DNA from: CAYRWM01 sp964428055
GTDB lineage: Bacteria; Bacillota; Clostridia; Christensenellales; Christensenellaceae
Length of the DNA stretch: 51,786 bases
Assembly: GCA_964428055.1 (NCBI GenBank)
Contig: CAYRWM010000009.1
Coordinates: 1 to 51,786, forward strand
Reading direction: 5' to 3'
Both the position numbers and the translations under genes were made by a program. Each line of letters starts with the position of its first letter. The stretch's first letter is position 1. A model generated the notes under the pieces. The model ran no database searches, was not told the origin of the DNA, and saw only the letters and a list, made by a program, of their open reading frames with translations. Shown here piece after piece: positions 18,145-26,578 of this stretch.

Positions 18145-21100
18145 CTAGTTCATAACCCTATACAGGAAAGTCACGCACTGTCCCCTTGTGCAGGAATCAT
18201 TCACTCCGAAATTGCCGCTACCATCCTTATACCCCGTCGTAATCTTATTCTCATAGGCCCACTGTATAGCTTTGTAGAAAGAATGCGCAGTCGGCACATC
18301 ATTGAATGTCTGTTCAGTGCCTGCAGGTCCGGCACTCGGATCAGACAGTCTCTTATACCTCAACATAAACGTGACTATCTGCCCCCTTGTGCAGTTGTCA
18401 TTTACACCAAACATACCGGCATTCGGACCTGATTTATATCCTGTGGTGATCTTATTCTCATAAGCCCACTGTACGGCTTTATAGAACGAATGTGACGTGG
18501 GAACATCAGGGAATATCGTTGAGCTCCCCGCAGGTTCCGGTCTTCCTGCTGCTCTCCAAAGGAACATGACAACCTGTCCTCTTGTTATTGTATCATTTAC
18601 GCCGAATAGCCCAGTATTGCTTCCGGTATATCCTTTTGCTATCTCGTTGTCAGCCGCCCAGTATACAGAATTACTGAAACTGTGCTCCCAGGGAACATCC
18701 TTGAACAACACCCTGAACTCTCTTTCCTGACTGTCTGTGTAGTTACCCATACCTGTTACAGTAACCTTAACAATTCCAACATCTATGTTGTTCTCATATG
18801 TGACTGTGAAATCTCTATTCTCTTCAAGGATTATATTTTCACCATTTATACCTAAAGTTATTTCAAGATCCTGGATCACTGCTTCCCCTGTATAAGGTTT
18901 ATGGACCACCCCGGAGATCACCGCATTTTTGATAGAGATTAAATCCTTATCCCAAACAGCCTTAAGCGTTATGTTCGATGTCACGGGCGTTTCAAAATCG
19001 TAATCAACACCGTCAAGCTGCCAGCCGCCGAACGTGCAATTGTCCTTTACGGGAGGTTTCGGCTCCACTGCCGCTGTATTGTGATCGACTGTCTGTTCAG
19101 CTACCGCACTGCCGCCGTCACTGTCGAACGTCACTGTGTATTTAGCAGGCACTGCATTGTACACCGCCTTGTATGTCGCATCCGACGTTACATCTGTTAC
19201 GGTAGGCATCCACAATACGAACGTGTATGACATCCCGTTGGCATCCGCTCTTACCGGATCAGAAGGTACTGTGATGCTGTCTGCTGCTGTGCCGTATTCA
19301 TACATTGCGCTGCTTATCTCTTCGCCGTCCCAGTCAACAAACTTAACTGTGTACTCGTTGACCGATTCAGCATACGTTGCTGTGTATACCGCATCTGATG
19401 TTACATCCGCTATCTCCGGCGTCCAGCCCGCAAAAGTATAACTGTACTGCGCGTTCCCTGACCTTACGGGATCCGCCGGCCTGAGCACTGTGTCAGCTGT
19501 CGTGCCGTATCCATACACTGAGCTGCTTATCTCCGTGCCGTCCCAGTCAACGAACTTAACTGTGTACTCGTTTGTCTTTTCGGTATAGGTTGCCGTATAT
19601 ACTGCATTAGCCGTTACATCCGCTATCTCCGGCGCCCAGCCTGCAAAAGTGTAACTGTGCTGTGCGTCACCTTCTTTTACCGGATCCGCCGGTTTGAGCA
19701 CCGTATCAGCCGTTGTGCCGTATCCGTACGCTGTGCTGCTTATCTCTGTGCCGTCCCAGTCAACGAACTTTACCGTGTACTCGTTGACCGCTTCAGTATA
19801 TGTCGCTGTATATACCGCATCTGCCGTTACAGCCGCTATCTCCGGCGTCCAGCCTGCAAAAGTGTAACTGTACTGTGCGTCCGCTTCCTTTATGGGATCT
19901 TCAGGCACTTCGATAGCATCTGCCATAGTTCCGTCAGCGTACTGCTTTGTACTTATCTCAGCTCCGTCATCATCCACAAAGCTTACTGTAAAGAGATCCG
20001 CCACTTCGTAGTAACCCGGGACCTTATCAGACGGCTTGAGTGTCTTGCCCTCCGCGAGGAATCCTGAAGCGATCTCGTCCTCTGCAAAGAATCCGCCTTC
20101 TATAGCAAGAGTGCTGCCGTCCGTAACGATCATACTGTCGTAGCTGAATGTTCCGCCTGCAATGGTCGCCGTACTGCCGGCTTTAACCTGTATGTTGCCG
20201 TTAACTATGGGAGCACCTACGACTGTAAGGGTTGCAGGTGCCTGACCATCTGAATACCCTACGCCAATCGCAAGATTATCACTCGATATCGCTCCGCCGG
20301 TAATTATACCTGTGCAGCCATCTGTTAGCTGAATGCCTTCGCTGGGCCCTGTTATCGTACCGTCGCCAAGCGAAACATTCGATGTCCCGCCTATTCCATA
20401 TACAGCTGCCAGATTTCCACCGATAACAGTACCTCCCATGATGCTGATCGAACCCGGCTCTACTCCTATGGCACTCGTGTTTTCGCTGTGCACCAAACCT
20501 GATATCATTGAGATGACCGATCCGCCGTCACCATAGACAGGCACATAAATACCGTCTGTATGTATCTCTGCGCCGGCTATAGCCAGTTCAGCTTTATCCT
20601 GCACATAGAATGCTGATTGACTGGTATCTATTGTCAGATCTTCTCCGACTGTCATCATCGTGCCTTCGCCGATCACCTCGATCGCATCCAAAACATCAGA
20701 CTCGATCTTGCCGTTGGAGACGTATACCTCCCCGCCGGTCACCTTCATGGCATCCGGTGCTATCATCAGTGTCTTGCCGTTAAGATCTATGTTTACAGTC
20801 TTTGATATCTGCGGCGCTTCGCTCGTATCAATCAACAGTTTGACAGTTGCTGTTTCTTCTGCTGCATCTATAGCCGCTTGGAGTGAAGGATAAGGAGTTC
20901 CGCCGATCACTGCGACATTCTGAACCCAAACAGCCTTAAGCGTTATGTTTGCTGTCACCGGCGTTTCAAAGTCGTAATCCGTTCCGTTAAGCTGCCAGCC
21001 GCCGAATGTGTAATTGTCCTTTACGGGAGGTTTCGGCTCCACTGCCGCTGTATTGTGATCGACTGTCTGTTCAGCTACCGCACTGCCGCCGTCACTGTCG

Positions 21101-22923
21101 AACGTCACTGTGTATTTAGCAGGCACTGCATTGTACACCGCCTTGTATGTCGCATCCGACGTTACATCTGTTACGGTAGGCATCCACAATACGAACGTGT
21201 ATGACATCCCGTTGGCATCCGCTCTTACCGGATCAGAAGGTACTGTGATGCTGTCTGCTGCTGTGCCGTATTCATACATTGCGCTGCTTATCTCTTCGCC
21301 GTCCCAGTCAACAAACTTAACTGTGTACTCGTTGACCGATTCAGCATACGTTGCTGTGTATACCGCATCTGATGTTACATCCGCTATCTCCGGCGTCCAG
21401 CCCGCAAAAGTATAACTGTACTGCGCGTCCGCCGCCCTTGTGGGGTCGCTGGGTGTTAGAACACTTGCAGCTTCTGTGCCATAATCGTATGTTAAATTAC
21501 TAATTTCCGTGCCGTCCCAGTCAACAAACTTCACTGCGTACTCGTTGACCGTTTCAGCATATGTCGCTGTGTATAACGCATCTGCAGCAACGTCTTCTAT
21601 CTTCGGTGTCCAGCCAGTGAATTCATAGCTGTACTGTGCATTTCCTGCCCTTACCGGATCCGCCGGTTTGAGTACTGTATCGGCCGTTGTGCCGTATTCA
21701 TACGTTGTACTGCTTATCTCTGTACCGTCCCAGTCAACAAACTTTACCGTGTACTCGTTGACCGTTTTAGTATATGTAGCTGTGTATACCGCATCGGCTG
21801 TTACGTCTTCGATCTCCGGCGTCCAACCCGCAAAAGTATAACTGTACTGCGCGTCTGCTTCCCTTGTGGGGTCGCCAGGTGTCATAATGCTCGCAGCTTC
21901 TGTGCCATAATCGTATGTTGTATTACTGATTTCCGTGCCATCCCAGTCAACAAACTTCAATGTGTATTCGTTGATTGCCCAAACAGCCTTAAGCGTTATG
22001 TTCGCTGTCACGGGCGTTTCAAAATCGTAATCAACACCGTCAAGCTGCCAACCGCCGAATGTGTAATTGTCCTTTACGGGATCCTTGGGCTCTACAGCTG
22101 TCTCACCACATACTACTACCTGCGCTCTAACAGCGCTACCACCATTACTGTCAAACGTGACTGTATATGCGCTACTAGGCTCAAGTATTGCTATTTCTCT
22201 TGATTCTTCATTTCCACATCTACTACATGTTCTATACTCTTCGCCGACACTGCTATAAGTCGCTGGAATTCTTACCACCCAAGGCCCATAATCATGATCC
22301 AATGAAGCTATAATTCGGTTTTCCTCATTATCACACAAACTACATATTCTATATTCCTCACCATCTTCGGTACATGTTGCAGCTTTTCTTTCAATCCATT
22401 CTCCGTAAGTATGATTGACACATATTACATTGAGTGTTAGAGTGTTTGTTTCAATTGTCTTTTTTGGAGATGATCCCCCCTCGGTAAACTCATAAACAAA
22501 ATAAAACTTGTATTGACCTGGCACCCACTCTTGCACGGGAAAAAGATATTCAATCCTATACTGCTGAATTCCACTTGAATTCTGATAATCACTAAGCTTG
22601 CCTAAAGAAATGTTTTGAATTGCACCATCATTTTCAATAATTAACGAAAGAGATGATGCTGATGTGGAATATGTTATACCCACATTTTGTTGAAAAAAAG
22701 TATAGAGTCTCAGATTTCTGCTTTGAGCTTCAAACTCGCGTTGTGTATCGTCCTCGTTTGTACTACTGAAACTAGCCCTGCAAACGCTACTATCGCCTTT
22801 TGTATCATTAATTGTTGAATACTCCCCAGCCGCAAAGGCACTGACTGGCAAAATAGCAGTCAATAAAAAAACAACGACTGTAACAAAAAGCACAAGTCTT
22901 CTTAAGCTCTTATTACCTATCAT
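18145..22923 (-). CDS. giant SLH surface protein with eleven InlB-type repeats
   Basis: A secreted protein of 1592 residues. After a signal peptide (about 1-31, ending VSAFA) come a beta-rich N-terminal region (to about 165), two Cys-rich repeats with CSLCDN and CSRCGN, and six InlB B/Flg_new-type repeats (about 250-665, units like EYTVKFVDWDGTEIS). A beta-helix-like, Gly/Ile-rich segment follows (about 668-970, including IMGGTVIGG and ITGGAISSD). Then five more InlB-type repeats (about 974-1321), an Ig-like linker, and three SLH-like modules (about 1406-1592). The two repeat blocks share an exact 417-bp sequence. The start is supported by AAGGGG and AAGGG before the ATG. It is likely a large wall-anchored adhesin or stalk; the ligand is unknown. 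It has its own promoter with a long leader. Confidence 0.92.
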   Translation of the reverse strand: MIGNKSLRRLVLFVTVVVFLLTAILPVSAFAAGEYSTINDTKGDSSVCRASFSSTNEDDTQREFEAQSRNLRLYTFFQQNVGITYSTSASSLSLIIENDGAIQNISLGKLSDYQNSSGIQQYRIEYLFPVQEWVPGQYKFYFVYEFTEGGSSPKKTIETNTLTLNVICVNHTYGEWIERKAATCTEDGEEYRICSLCDNEENRIIASLDHDYGPWVVRIPATYSSVGEEYRTCSRCGNEESREIAILEPSSAYTVTFDSNGGSAVRAQVVVCGETAVEPKDPVKDNYTFGGWQLDGVDYDFETPVTANITLKAVWAINEYTLKFVDWDGTEISNTTYDYGTEAASIMTPGDPTREADAQYSYTFAGWTPEIEDVTADAVYTATYTKTVNEYTVKFVDWDGTEISSTTYEYGTTADTVLKPADPVRAGNAQYSYEFTGWTPKIEDVAADALYTATYAETVNEYAVKFVDWDGTEISNLTYDYGTEAASVLTPSDPTRAADAQYSYTFAGWTPEIADVTSDAVYTATYAESVNEYTVKFVDWDGEEISSAMYEYGTAADSITVPSDPVRADANGMSYTFVLWMPTVTDVTSDATYKAVYNAVPAKYTVTFDSDGGSAVAEQTVDHNTAAVEPKPPVKDNYTFGGWQLNGTDYDFETPVTANITLKAVWVQNVAVIGGTPYPSLQAAIDAAEETATVKLLIDTSEAPQISKTVNIDLNGKTLMIAPDAMKVTGGEVYVSNGKIESDVLDAIEVIGEGTMMTVGEDLTIDTSQSAFYVQDKAELAIAGAEIHTDGIYVPVYGDGGSVISMISGLVHSENTSAIGVEPGSISIMGGTVIGGNLAAVYGIGGTSNVSLGDGTITGPSEGIQLTDGCTGIITGGAISSDNLAIGVGYSDGQAPATLTVVGAPIVNGNIQVKAGSTATIAGGTFSYDSMIVTDGSTLAIEGGFFAEDEIASGFLAEGKTLKPSDKVPGYYEVADLFTVSFVDDDGAEISTKQYADGTMADAIEVPEDPIKEADAQYSYTFAGWTPEIAAVTADAVYTATYTEAVNEYTVKFVDWDGTEISSTAYGYGTTADTVLKPADPVKEGDAQHSYTFAGWAPEIADVTANAVYTATYTEKTNEYTVKFVDWDGTEISSSVYGYGTTADTVLRPADPVRSGNAQYSYTFAGWTPEIADVTSDAVYTATYAESVNEYTVKFVDWDGEEISSAMYEYGTAADSITVPSDPVRADANGMSYTFVLWMPTVTDVTSDATYKAVYNAVPAKYTVTFDSDGGSAVAEQTVDHNTAAVEPKPPVKDNCTFGGWQLDGVDYDFETPVTSNITLKAVWDKDLISIKNAVISGVVHKPYTGEAVIQDLEITLGINGENIILEENRDFTVTYENNIDVGIVKVTVTGMGNYTDSQEREFRVLFKDVPWEHSFSNSVYWAADNEIAKGYTGSNTGLFGVNDTITRGQVVMFLWRAAGRPEPAGSSTIFPDVPTSHSFYKAVQWAYENKITTGYKSGPNAGMFGVNDNCTRGQIVTFMLRYKRLSDPSAGPAGTEQTFNDVPTAHSFYKAIQWAYENKITTGYKDGSGNFGVNDSCTRGQCVTFLYRVMN
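19038..19454. repeat. 417-bp exact direct repeat, copy 1
   Basis: Identical to 21012-21428, offset 1974 bp (658 codons, in frame). It encodes about 139 residues of InlB-type repeats. Confidence 0.92.
21012..21428. repeat. 417-bp exact direct repeat, copy 2
   Basis: Identical to 19038-19454. The other InlB-type units of the same gene differ from each other by many bases, so this pair is recent or kept identical by conversion. Confidence 0.92.
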
Positions 22924-22998
22924 CCCTTAACCCCTTTCAAATGATACATTAAAGATAAAAAGCGTTAGAAAGTCATTCTGAAAAGAGGTGCAATACTG

Positions 22999-23006
22999 CC
23001 CCCCCC
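22999..23006 (-). promoter_or_regulatory. G8 homopolymer in the leader of the giant SLH gene
   Basis: Eight Gs on the minus strand, about 76 bases before the start codon and downstream of the predicted promoter. The tract lies in the leader, not in the coding frame. Confidence 0.5.
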
Positions 23007-23051
23007 ACATATAAAAGTGCATCGATGTAATAATACAATAAAAGCAATTAA

Positions 23052-23080
23052 AGTATACTCTTATAAAGTATTTGATTCAA
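23052..23080 (-). promoter_or_regulatory. sigma-A promoter for the giant SLH gene
   Basis: Minus strand: TTGAAT, 17 bases, TATACT. The start would be near 23045, giving a leader of about 120 bases. The 383-base gene-free interval 22924-23306 holds this promoter, the G8 tract and the hairpin at 23180-23204; nothing else was seen in it. Confidence 0.65.
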
Positions 23081-23179
23081 GCAAAAACCAGGCACAATAC
23101 AGCGTATTTGATAATAGTAGTATTCTATAAAATTTAAAAACTCTTTTTGCAATTGCATTCCACCACCTAGACAAGAGTT

Positions 23180-23204
23180 AAGGCATGGAATAATTCCATG
23201 CCTT
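23180..23204 (-). terminator. perfect hairpin after the nonulosonate operon
   Basis: An 11-bp perfect stem (AAGGCATGGAA / TTCCATGCCTT) with a 3-base loop, about 100 bases after the stop at 23307. The minus strand shows no T-run after it (AACTCTTGTC), so termination here is probable but not certain. Confidence 0.5.
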
Positions 23205-23306
23205 GATAAAAACTTTTCTTCACAAAAAACTTGGTTAGTAGTATTGTTTTGCTATTACATACACTGATTAGTTTTAATGCTCCCTCCTGTCAAAAAAATC
23301 TGACGC

Positions 23307-24482
23307 TTACTTCACATTAATTATTAACTGGTCTGCAATCTCTCTTACAACACCTTCCCCACCTTTTGCTTCAGCGATATAATCAGAAACTGCTTTAACA
23401 CCCGAAATAGCATCATTAGGACAGCACCCATAGCCCACGGCTTTTAAGGCATCTATATCATTTATGTCATCACCGATATAACAAACATTTTCCAAATCTA
23501 TGTTCCATTGCCTGCATATACGTTTGATTGTTTCCAGCTTATCTTTACAGCCCTCTTCAAGAATATCAAGTTTTAATTTGCTAGCTCTTCTTTTATTCAG
23601 ATCAACACTTTCACTGGTGATAATACCGGTAATTACACCTTTCTCTCTTAAAAGGGCAAAAGCCATACCGTCGCGTGTATTAAACTTTTTCAGTTCGTCG
23701 CCATGCTCTGAATAATACATCCCGCAATCCGTAAGACATCCATCACAGTCCGTTATAAGCATTTTTATTTCCGGGATTTTCTTAGTGACCGCATCAGTTT
23801 TGCTTTTCATAAGCGCTTCAACTACAGTCCAGTCATCAGGCTCATCAATCTCATAATATGATCCCGAATCCATCTCAACCACTCTTATATTACCGGATAC
23901 TCTGTTATGTGAATCTATTAAAGAAGTCCTGGATGTGATATAAAATGCTCCGTTTTCCACAAGATAGCCTTCAAACTCCTGACGCCGGGGCCTGTCAGAT
24001 ACATCATAATTGACAGGCTTTGCAAAACCCGAATCATCAAGCTCCCAGCAGAACCGCTTCTGCCGTACAACAGAGAGTACGGAATCTGTCCCATCCTTAT
24101 AGAACTCTTCGAAACCCCGTGCAAGATCTGATGATTTAAGCAATGGAGAAGTAGCCTGAATCAAGACGATATTGTCAAACTCATGTAAAGACGCAAATTC
24201 AAGCATAGCAAACTCTGTGGATGCATTATCCGTAGCAGACTCGGCGGAACGTCCTATTATCTCAACCTTTGAAAACAGACCATCTGAATTGTTTAGACAC
24301 AACTCTTTAACAGCATCACTAATCTCAGAACTGTCAGTCGCAACATATACCCTATCAATACAACTGCATCCACATGCCGCTTTTAATGTCCAGTATACAA
24401 GTGGCTTTCCATTTAGCAGCTTAATATTCTTAAGTTTTATCGACTTACTTCCCCCTCTTACAGGGATAAATGCAACATTCAT
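23307..24482 (-). CDS. CMP-nonulosonate cytidylyltransferase fused to KdsC-like HAD phosphatase
   Basis: About 391 residues. The N-terminal half is an acylneuraminate cytidylyltransferase (NeuA-like) that would charge a nonulosonic acid with CMP: AFIPVRGGSKSIKLKN, ATDSSEI, LIQATSPL. The C-terminal half (from about 235) is a HAD phosphatase of the KdsC type with DCDGCLTD (nucleophile and acid aspartates), ITSES, a lysine in the KLKLDILEEGCKDK region, and GDDINDIDAL. All HAD motifs look intact. ATG 24482 is chosen over the frame opening at 24578 because it starts the conserved MNVAFIPVRGGS and follows AAGGGA. The architecture recalls vertebrate CMAS. It suggests removal of a 9-phosphate before activation, which is my inference. 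Last gene of the operon, 35 bases after the pyruvyltransferase-family gene. Confidence 0.92.
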   Translation of the reverse strand: MNVAFIPVRGGSKSIKLKNIKLLNGKPLVYWTLKAACGCSCIDRVYVATDSSEISDAVKELCLNNSDGLFSKVEIIGRSAESATDNASTEFAMLEFASLHEFDNIVLIQATSPLLKSSDLARGFEEFYKDGTDSVLSVVRQKRFCWELDDSGFAKPVNYDVSDRPRRQEFEGYLVENGAFYITSRTSLIDSHNRVSGNIRVVEMDSGSYYEIDEPDDWTVVEALMKSKTDAVTKKIPEIKMLITDCDGCLTDCGMYYSEHGDELKKFNTRDGMAFALLREKGVITGIITSESVDLNKRRASKLKLDILEEGCKDKLETIKRICRQWNIDLENVCYIGDDINDIDALKAVGYGCCPNDAISGVKAVSDYIAEAKGGEGVVREIADQLIINVK

Positions 24483-24517
24483 ACTATTCCCTTTCCAGAA
24501 CGCAAAAACTGAAACCT

Positions 24518-25756
24518 TCAACTGCCAAAGTTCAGCAGTTCTCCGATCACGCCCAAATTGATACAAGTTGTATCCCATAATCTCTTTTGCGATTCAACGA
24601 GCCGTCTGTCAGTCTCAACTGTATGCTCTTCATTTATTTCAATGACCTTATTCAATATCTTATCCGAAAGGTGCTCTGCTTCTTTTATAATATCAACACT
24701 CCAATCCAAAGCACCAATATCCTCAAGGAACCACCTTGTCTTATTATGGTTGTCCAGGGACAATATACGTGTGTTCACTCCGTATGGTATCCATATGCCG
24801 TGGCCCCTCATTCCGATGACCATATCCATATCGTTATAAAAGTTCAGAATCCTATCTGTTTCCCAAGCAGTAGCATGATGATATGAACATTTGACACGTT
24901 CAGTCCGTATATATTCAAGGAACCTGATCTCCCAATCACAATGCGTTATAAAATGAATCTCGTATCCTCTTTCCCTAAGGAGTCTCATCGAAACCGCAAT
25001 CTCATCAAGTATCTTATGTTCTTTTGAACCCATCCGGAGCTCGGGTCTGTCGAGGGCCACGTTAAAAGCTATTTTGCCTGTGGTTTTCTTGACCGGCAAA
25101 TCAGGATAAAGATACTTGGACACCATAGTGGGGCATGGCTGAAAGACCAATCCACCACCCAACTCAGGGCCGAGGAACGACTGCATTTCATGAATGCTTC
25201 CGTTATTTCTAACACCAAAGAAGTCAGATCTTTTGACCAACGCTTTGATATTATCTTCAAGCAGACATTCCCTTTTCTGACCGTTAAAGTAATTATATCC
25301 AACTGCAAATACTATAACCGGAGGCACAATACTTTCGTACTGTTCAGACGAGCAAGGCCATTGCCAACCGGAAATATCGTTCTCATTGGTATCGGGCAAA
25401 AAAACACCGCCGCCGCCCAGTATGACACCGGAAGCGCTGTTGAATCTCTCAATGCTTTTTTCATCGACTGTATCATGCAGCCTTACAATATCCCAATCAA
25501 AATCACCGAAAAAAGAATTAAAAAGCACACGAACGCATTCAGACAGAACATTATCCCCTGCATTTGATACAGAAAAAGATGTGACATGTACCAGTTTCTT
25601 TTTGCCGGGATTGCTGTACAGGGCTTTTTGTTCCTTTGAACGTTTGGAAAGGTTTCTTTTTGTTGAATACTTGTCAGCCAAAAATCTCAGCAATAGTCTT
25701 AATGAATATTTATCGCCCAGATATGTATTTACGGCATTACCTAATTTACTGGTCAC
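24518..25756 (-). CDS. polysaccharide pyruvyl transferase family protein
   Basis: 412 residues. The family transfers pyruvate from phosphoenolpyruvate as a ketal onto sugars; some members have other roles. Motifs seen: SFSVSNAGDNVLSE near residue 56, GVILGGGGVFLPDT, FFGVRNNGS, and late GMRGHGIWIPYGVN, which matches the family's conserved MRxHG element. The start is GTG 25756, preceded by GGTGATG; no better in-frame start was found. It sits between the CBS-cupin gene (18-base gap) and the cytidylyltransferase fusion, so it probably modifies the same glycan. SLH modules often need pyruvylated wall polymer, and this locus is beside four SLH cassettes. However, the protein is longer than typical CsaB and the link is only suggestive. 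Confidence 0.85.
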   Translation of the reverse strand: MTSKLGNAVNTYLGDKYSLRLLLRFLADKYSTKRNLSKRSKEQKALYSNPGKKKLVHVTSFSVSNAGDNVLSECVRVLFNSFFGDFDWDIVRLHDTVDEKSIERFNSASGVILGGGGVFLPDTNENDISGWQWPCSSEQYESIVPPVIVFAVGYNYFNGQKRECLLEDNIKALVKRSDFFGVRNNGSIHEMQSFLGPELGGGLVFQPCPTMVSKYLYPDLPVKKTTGKIAFNVALDRPELRMGSKEHKILDEIAVSMRLLRERGYEIHFITHCDWEIRFLEYIRTERVKCSYHHATAWETDRILNFYNDMDMVIGMRGHGIWIPYGVNTRILSLDNHNKTRWFLEDIGALDWSVDIIKEAEHLSDKILNKVIEINEEHTVETDRRLVESQKRLWDTTCINLGVIGELLNFGS

Positions 25757-25774
25757 TGTTCATCACCGTGCATT

Positions 25775-26533
25775 CTATTCCCGACCGTATTTGTCTTCAT
25801 ATCTTACAAGATCGTTATCATCGAGTTGTTCGCCTATCTGAACCTCATTAATAATAAGAGAATCGTCCTTATTAAGATTAATCAGCCTGTGCTTGGCACC
25901 CTTTGGGATAAAAAATGAACTGCCGCACTGAACCTTAAACGTCTTTTCGTTTAATTGCACCTCGCCTGTTCCATGAACCACGATCCAGTGTTCTTCCCTG
26001 TGTTTGTGAGACTGAAGGCTGATGCACTCTCCCGGCTTAACGCTCAGTATCTTGGACTGATAGTCATCATTCAGGACAGTAGTCTTAAAGAATCCCCATG
26101 GTTTTGGGAATATCTCATGCTCCAGAATCGATGTGTCCAGAGACATAAAATCGTATGTCAGATCGGCATATATGTTTTTCAGCAGCATAGTATGCATATC
26201 TGCTTTTGTTATGATGTTTACTACTCTGTCTGACTCATCTACTATCGGCACAAAAGAAATGGCCTGATCCTTAAAAAGCTCCATGGCTTTTTCGATTTCA
26301 TCGCTGACAAAGAGCTTTTTTGCTTCTTTGTTACATACAGCATCTACAGTTTCGCTAAGTGCAATACCGTTTATAAGCGCACGTCTTATATCTCCGTCCG
26401 TTAGGACACCGATAAAGCAGCCGGAAACATCAACTACTATTACAAATCCTTTTTTATTCGCATCGATCTTTTTAAGCGCCGTCAGCAATGTGTCTTCTTT
26501 AGCAATCGTGAAGAACTCTATTTTATCATACAT
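25775..26533 (-). CDS. CBS-pair protein fused to a mannose-6-phosphate isomerase type II cupin
   Basis: About 252 residues. Residues 1 to about 125 hold two CBS domains (GVLTDGDIRRAL; SFVPIVDESDRVVNIITKAD), which usually bind adenine nucleotides. From about 140 comes a cupin of the MannoseP_isomer type: FPKPWGFFK, LQSHKHREEHWIVVHGTGEV with probable metal-binding His/His/Glu, FFIPKGAKHRL, and ending LVRYEDKYGRE. The nucleotidyltransferase domain that normally accompanies either part is absent. The frame opens at TTG 26545, but ATG 26533 lies 7 bases after GGGA and is preferred. It is the second gene of the operon, 45 bases after the synthase. It may supply or epimerise a phosphorylated hexose under nucleotide control; this is inference. 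Confidence 0.87.
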   Translation of the reverse strand: MYDKIEFFTIAKEDTLLTALKKIDANKKGFVIVVDVSGCFIGVLTDGDIRRALINGIALSETVDAVCNKEAKKLFVSDEIEKAMELFKDQAISFVPIVDESDRVVNIITKADMHTMLLKNIYADLTYDFMSLDTSILEHEIFPKPWGFFKTTVLNDDYQSKILSVKPGECISLQSHKHREEHWIVVHGTGEVQLNEKTFKVQCGSSFFIPKGAKHRLINLNKDDSLIINEVQIGEQLDDNDLVRYEDKYGRE

Positions 26534-26578
26534 ATCGTTTCCCAAAACAAACCTGTCAACTATAATACTTATATTGAC

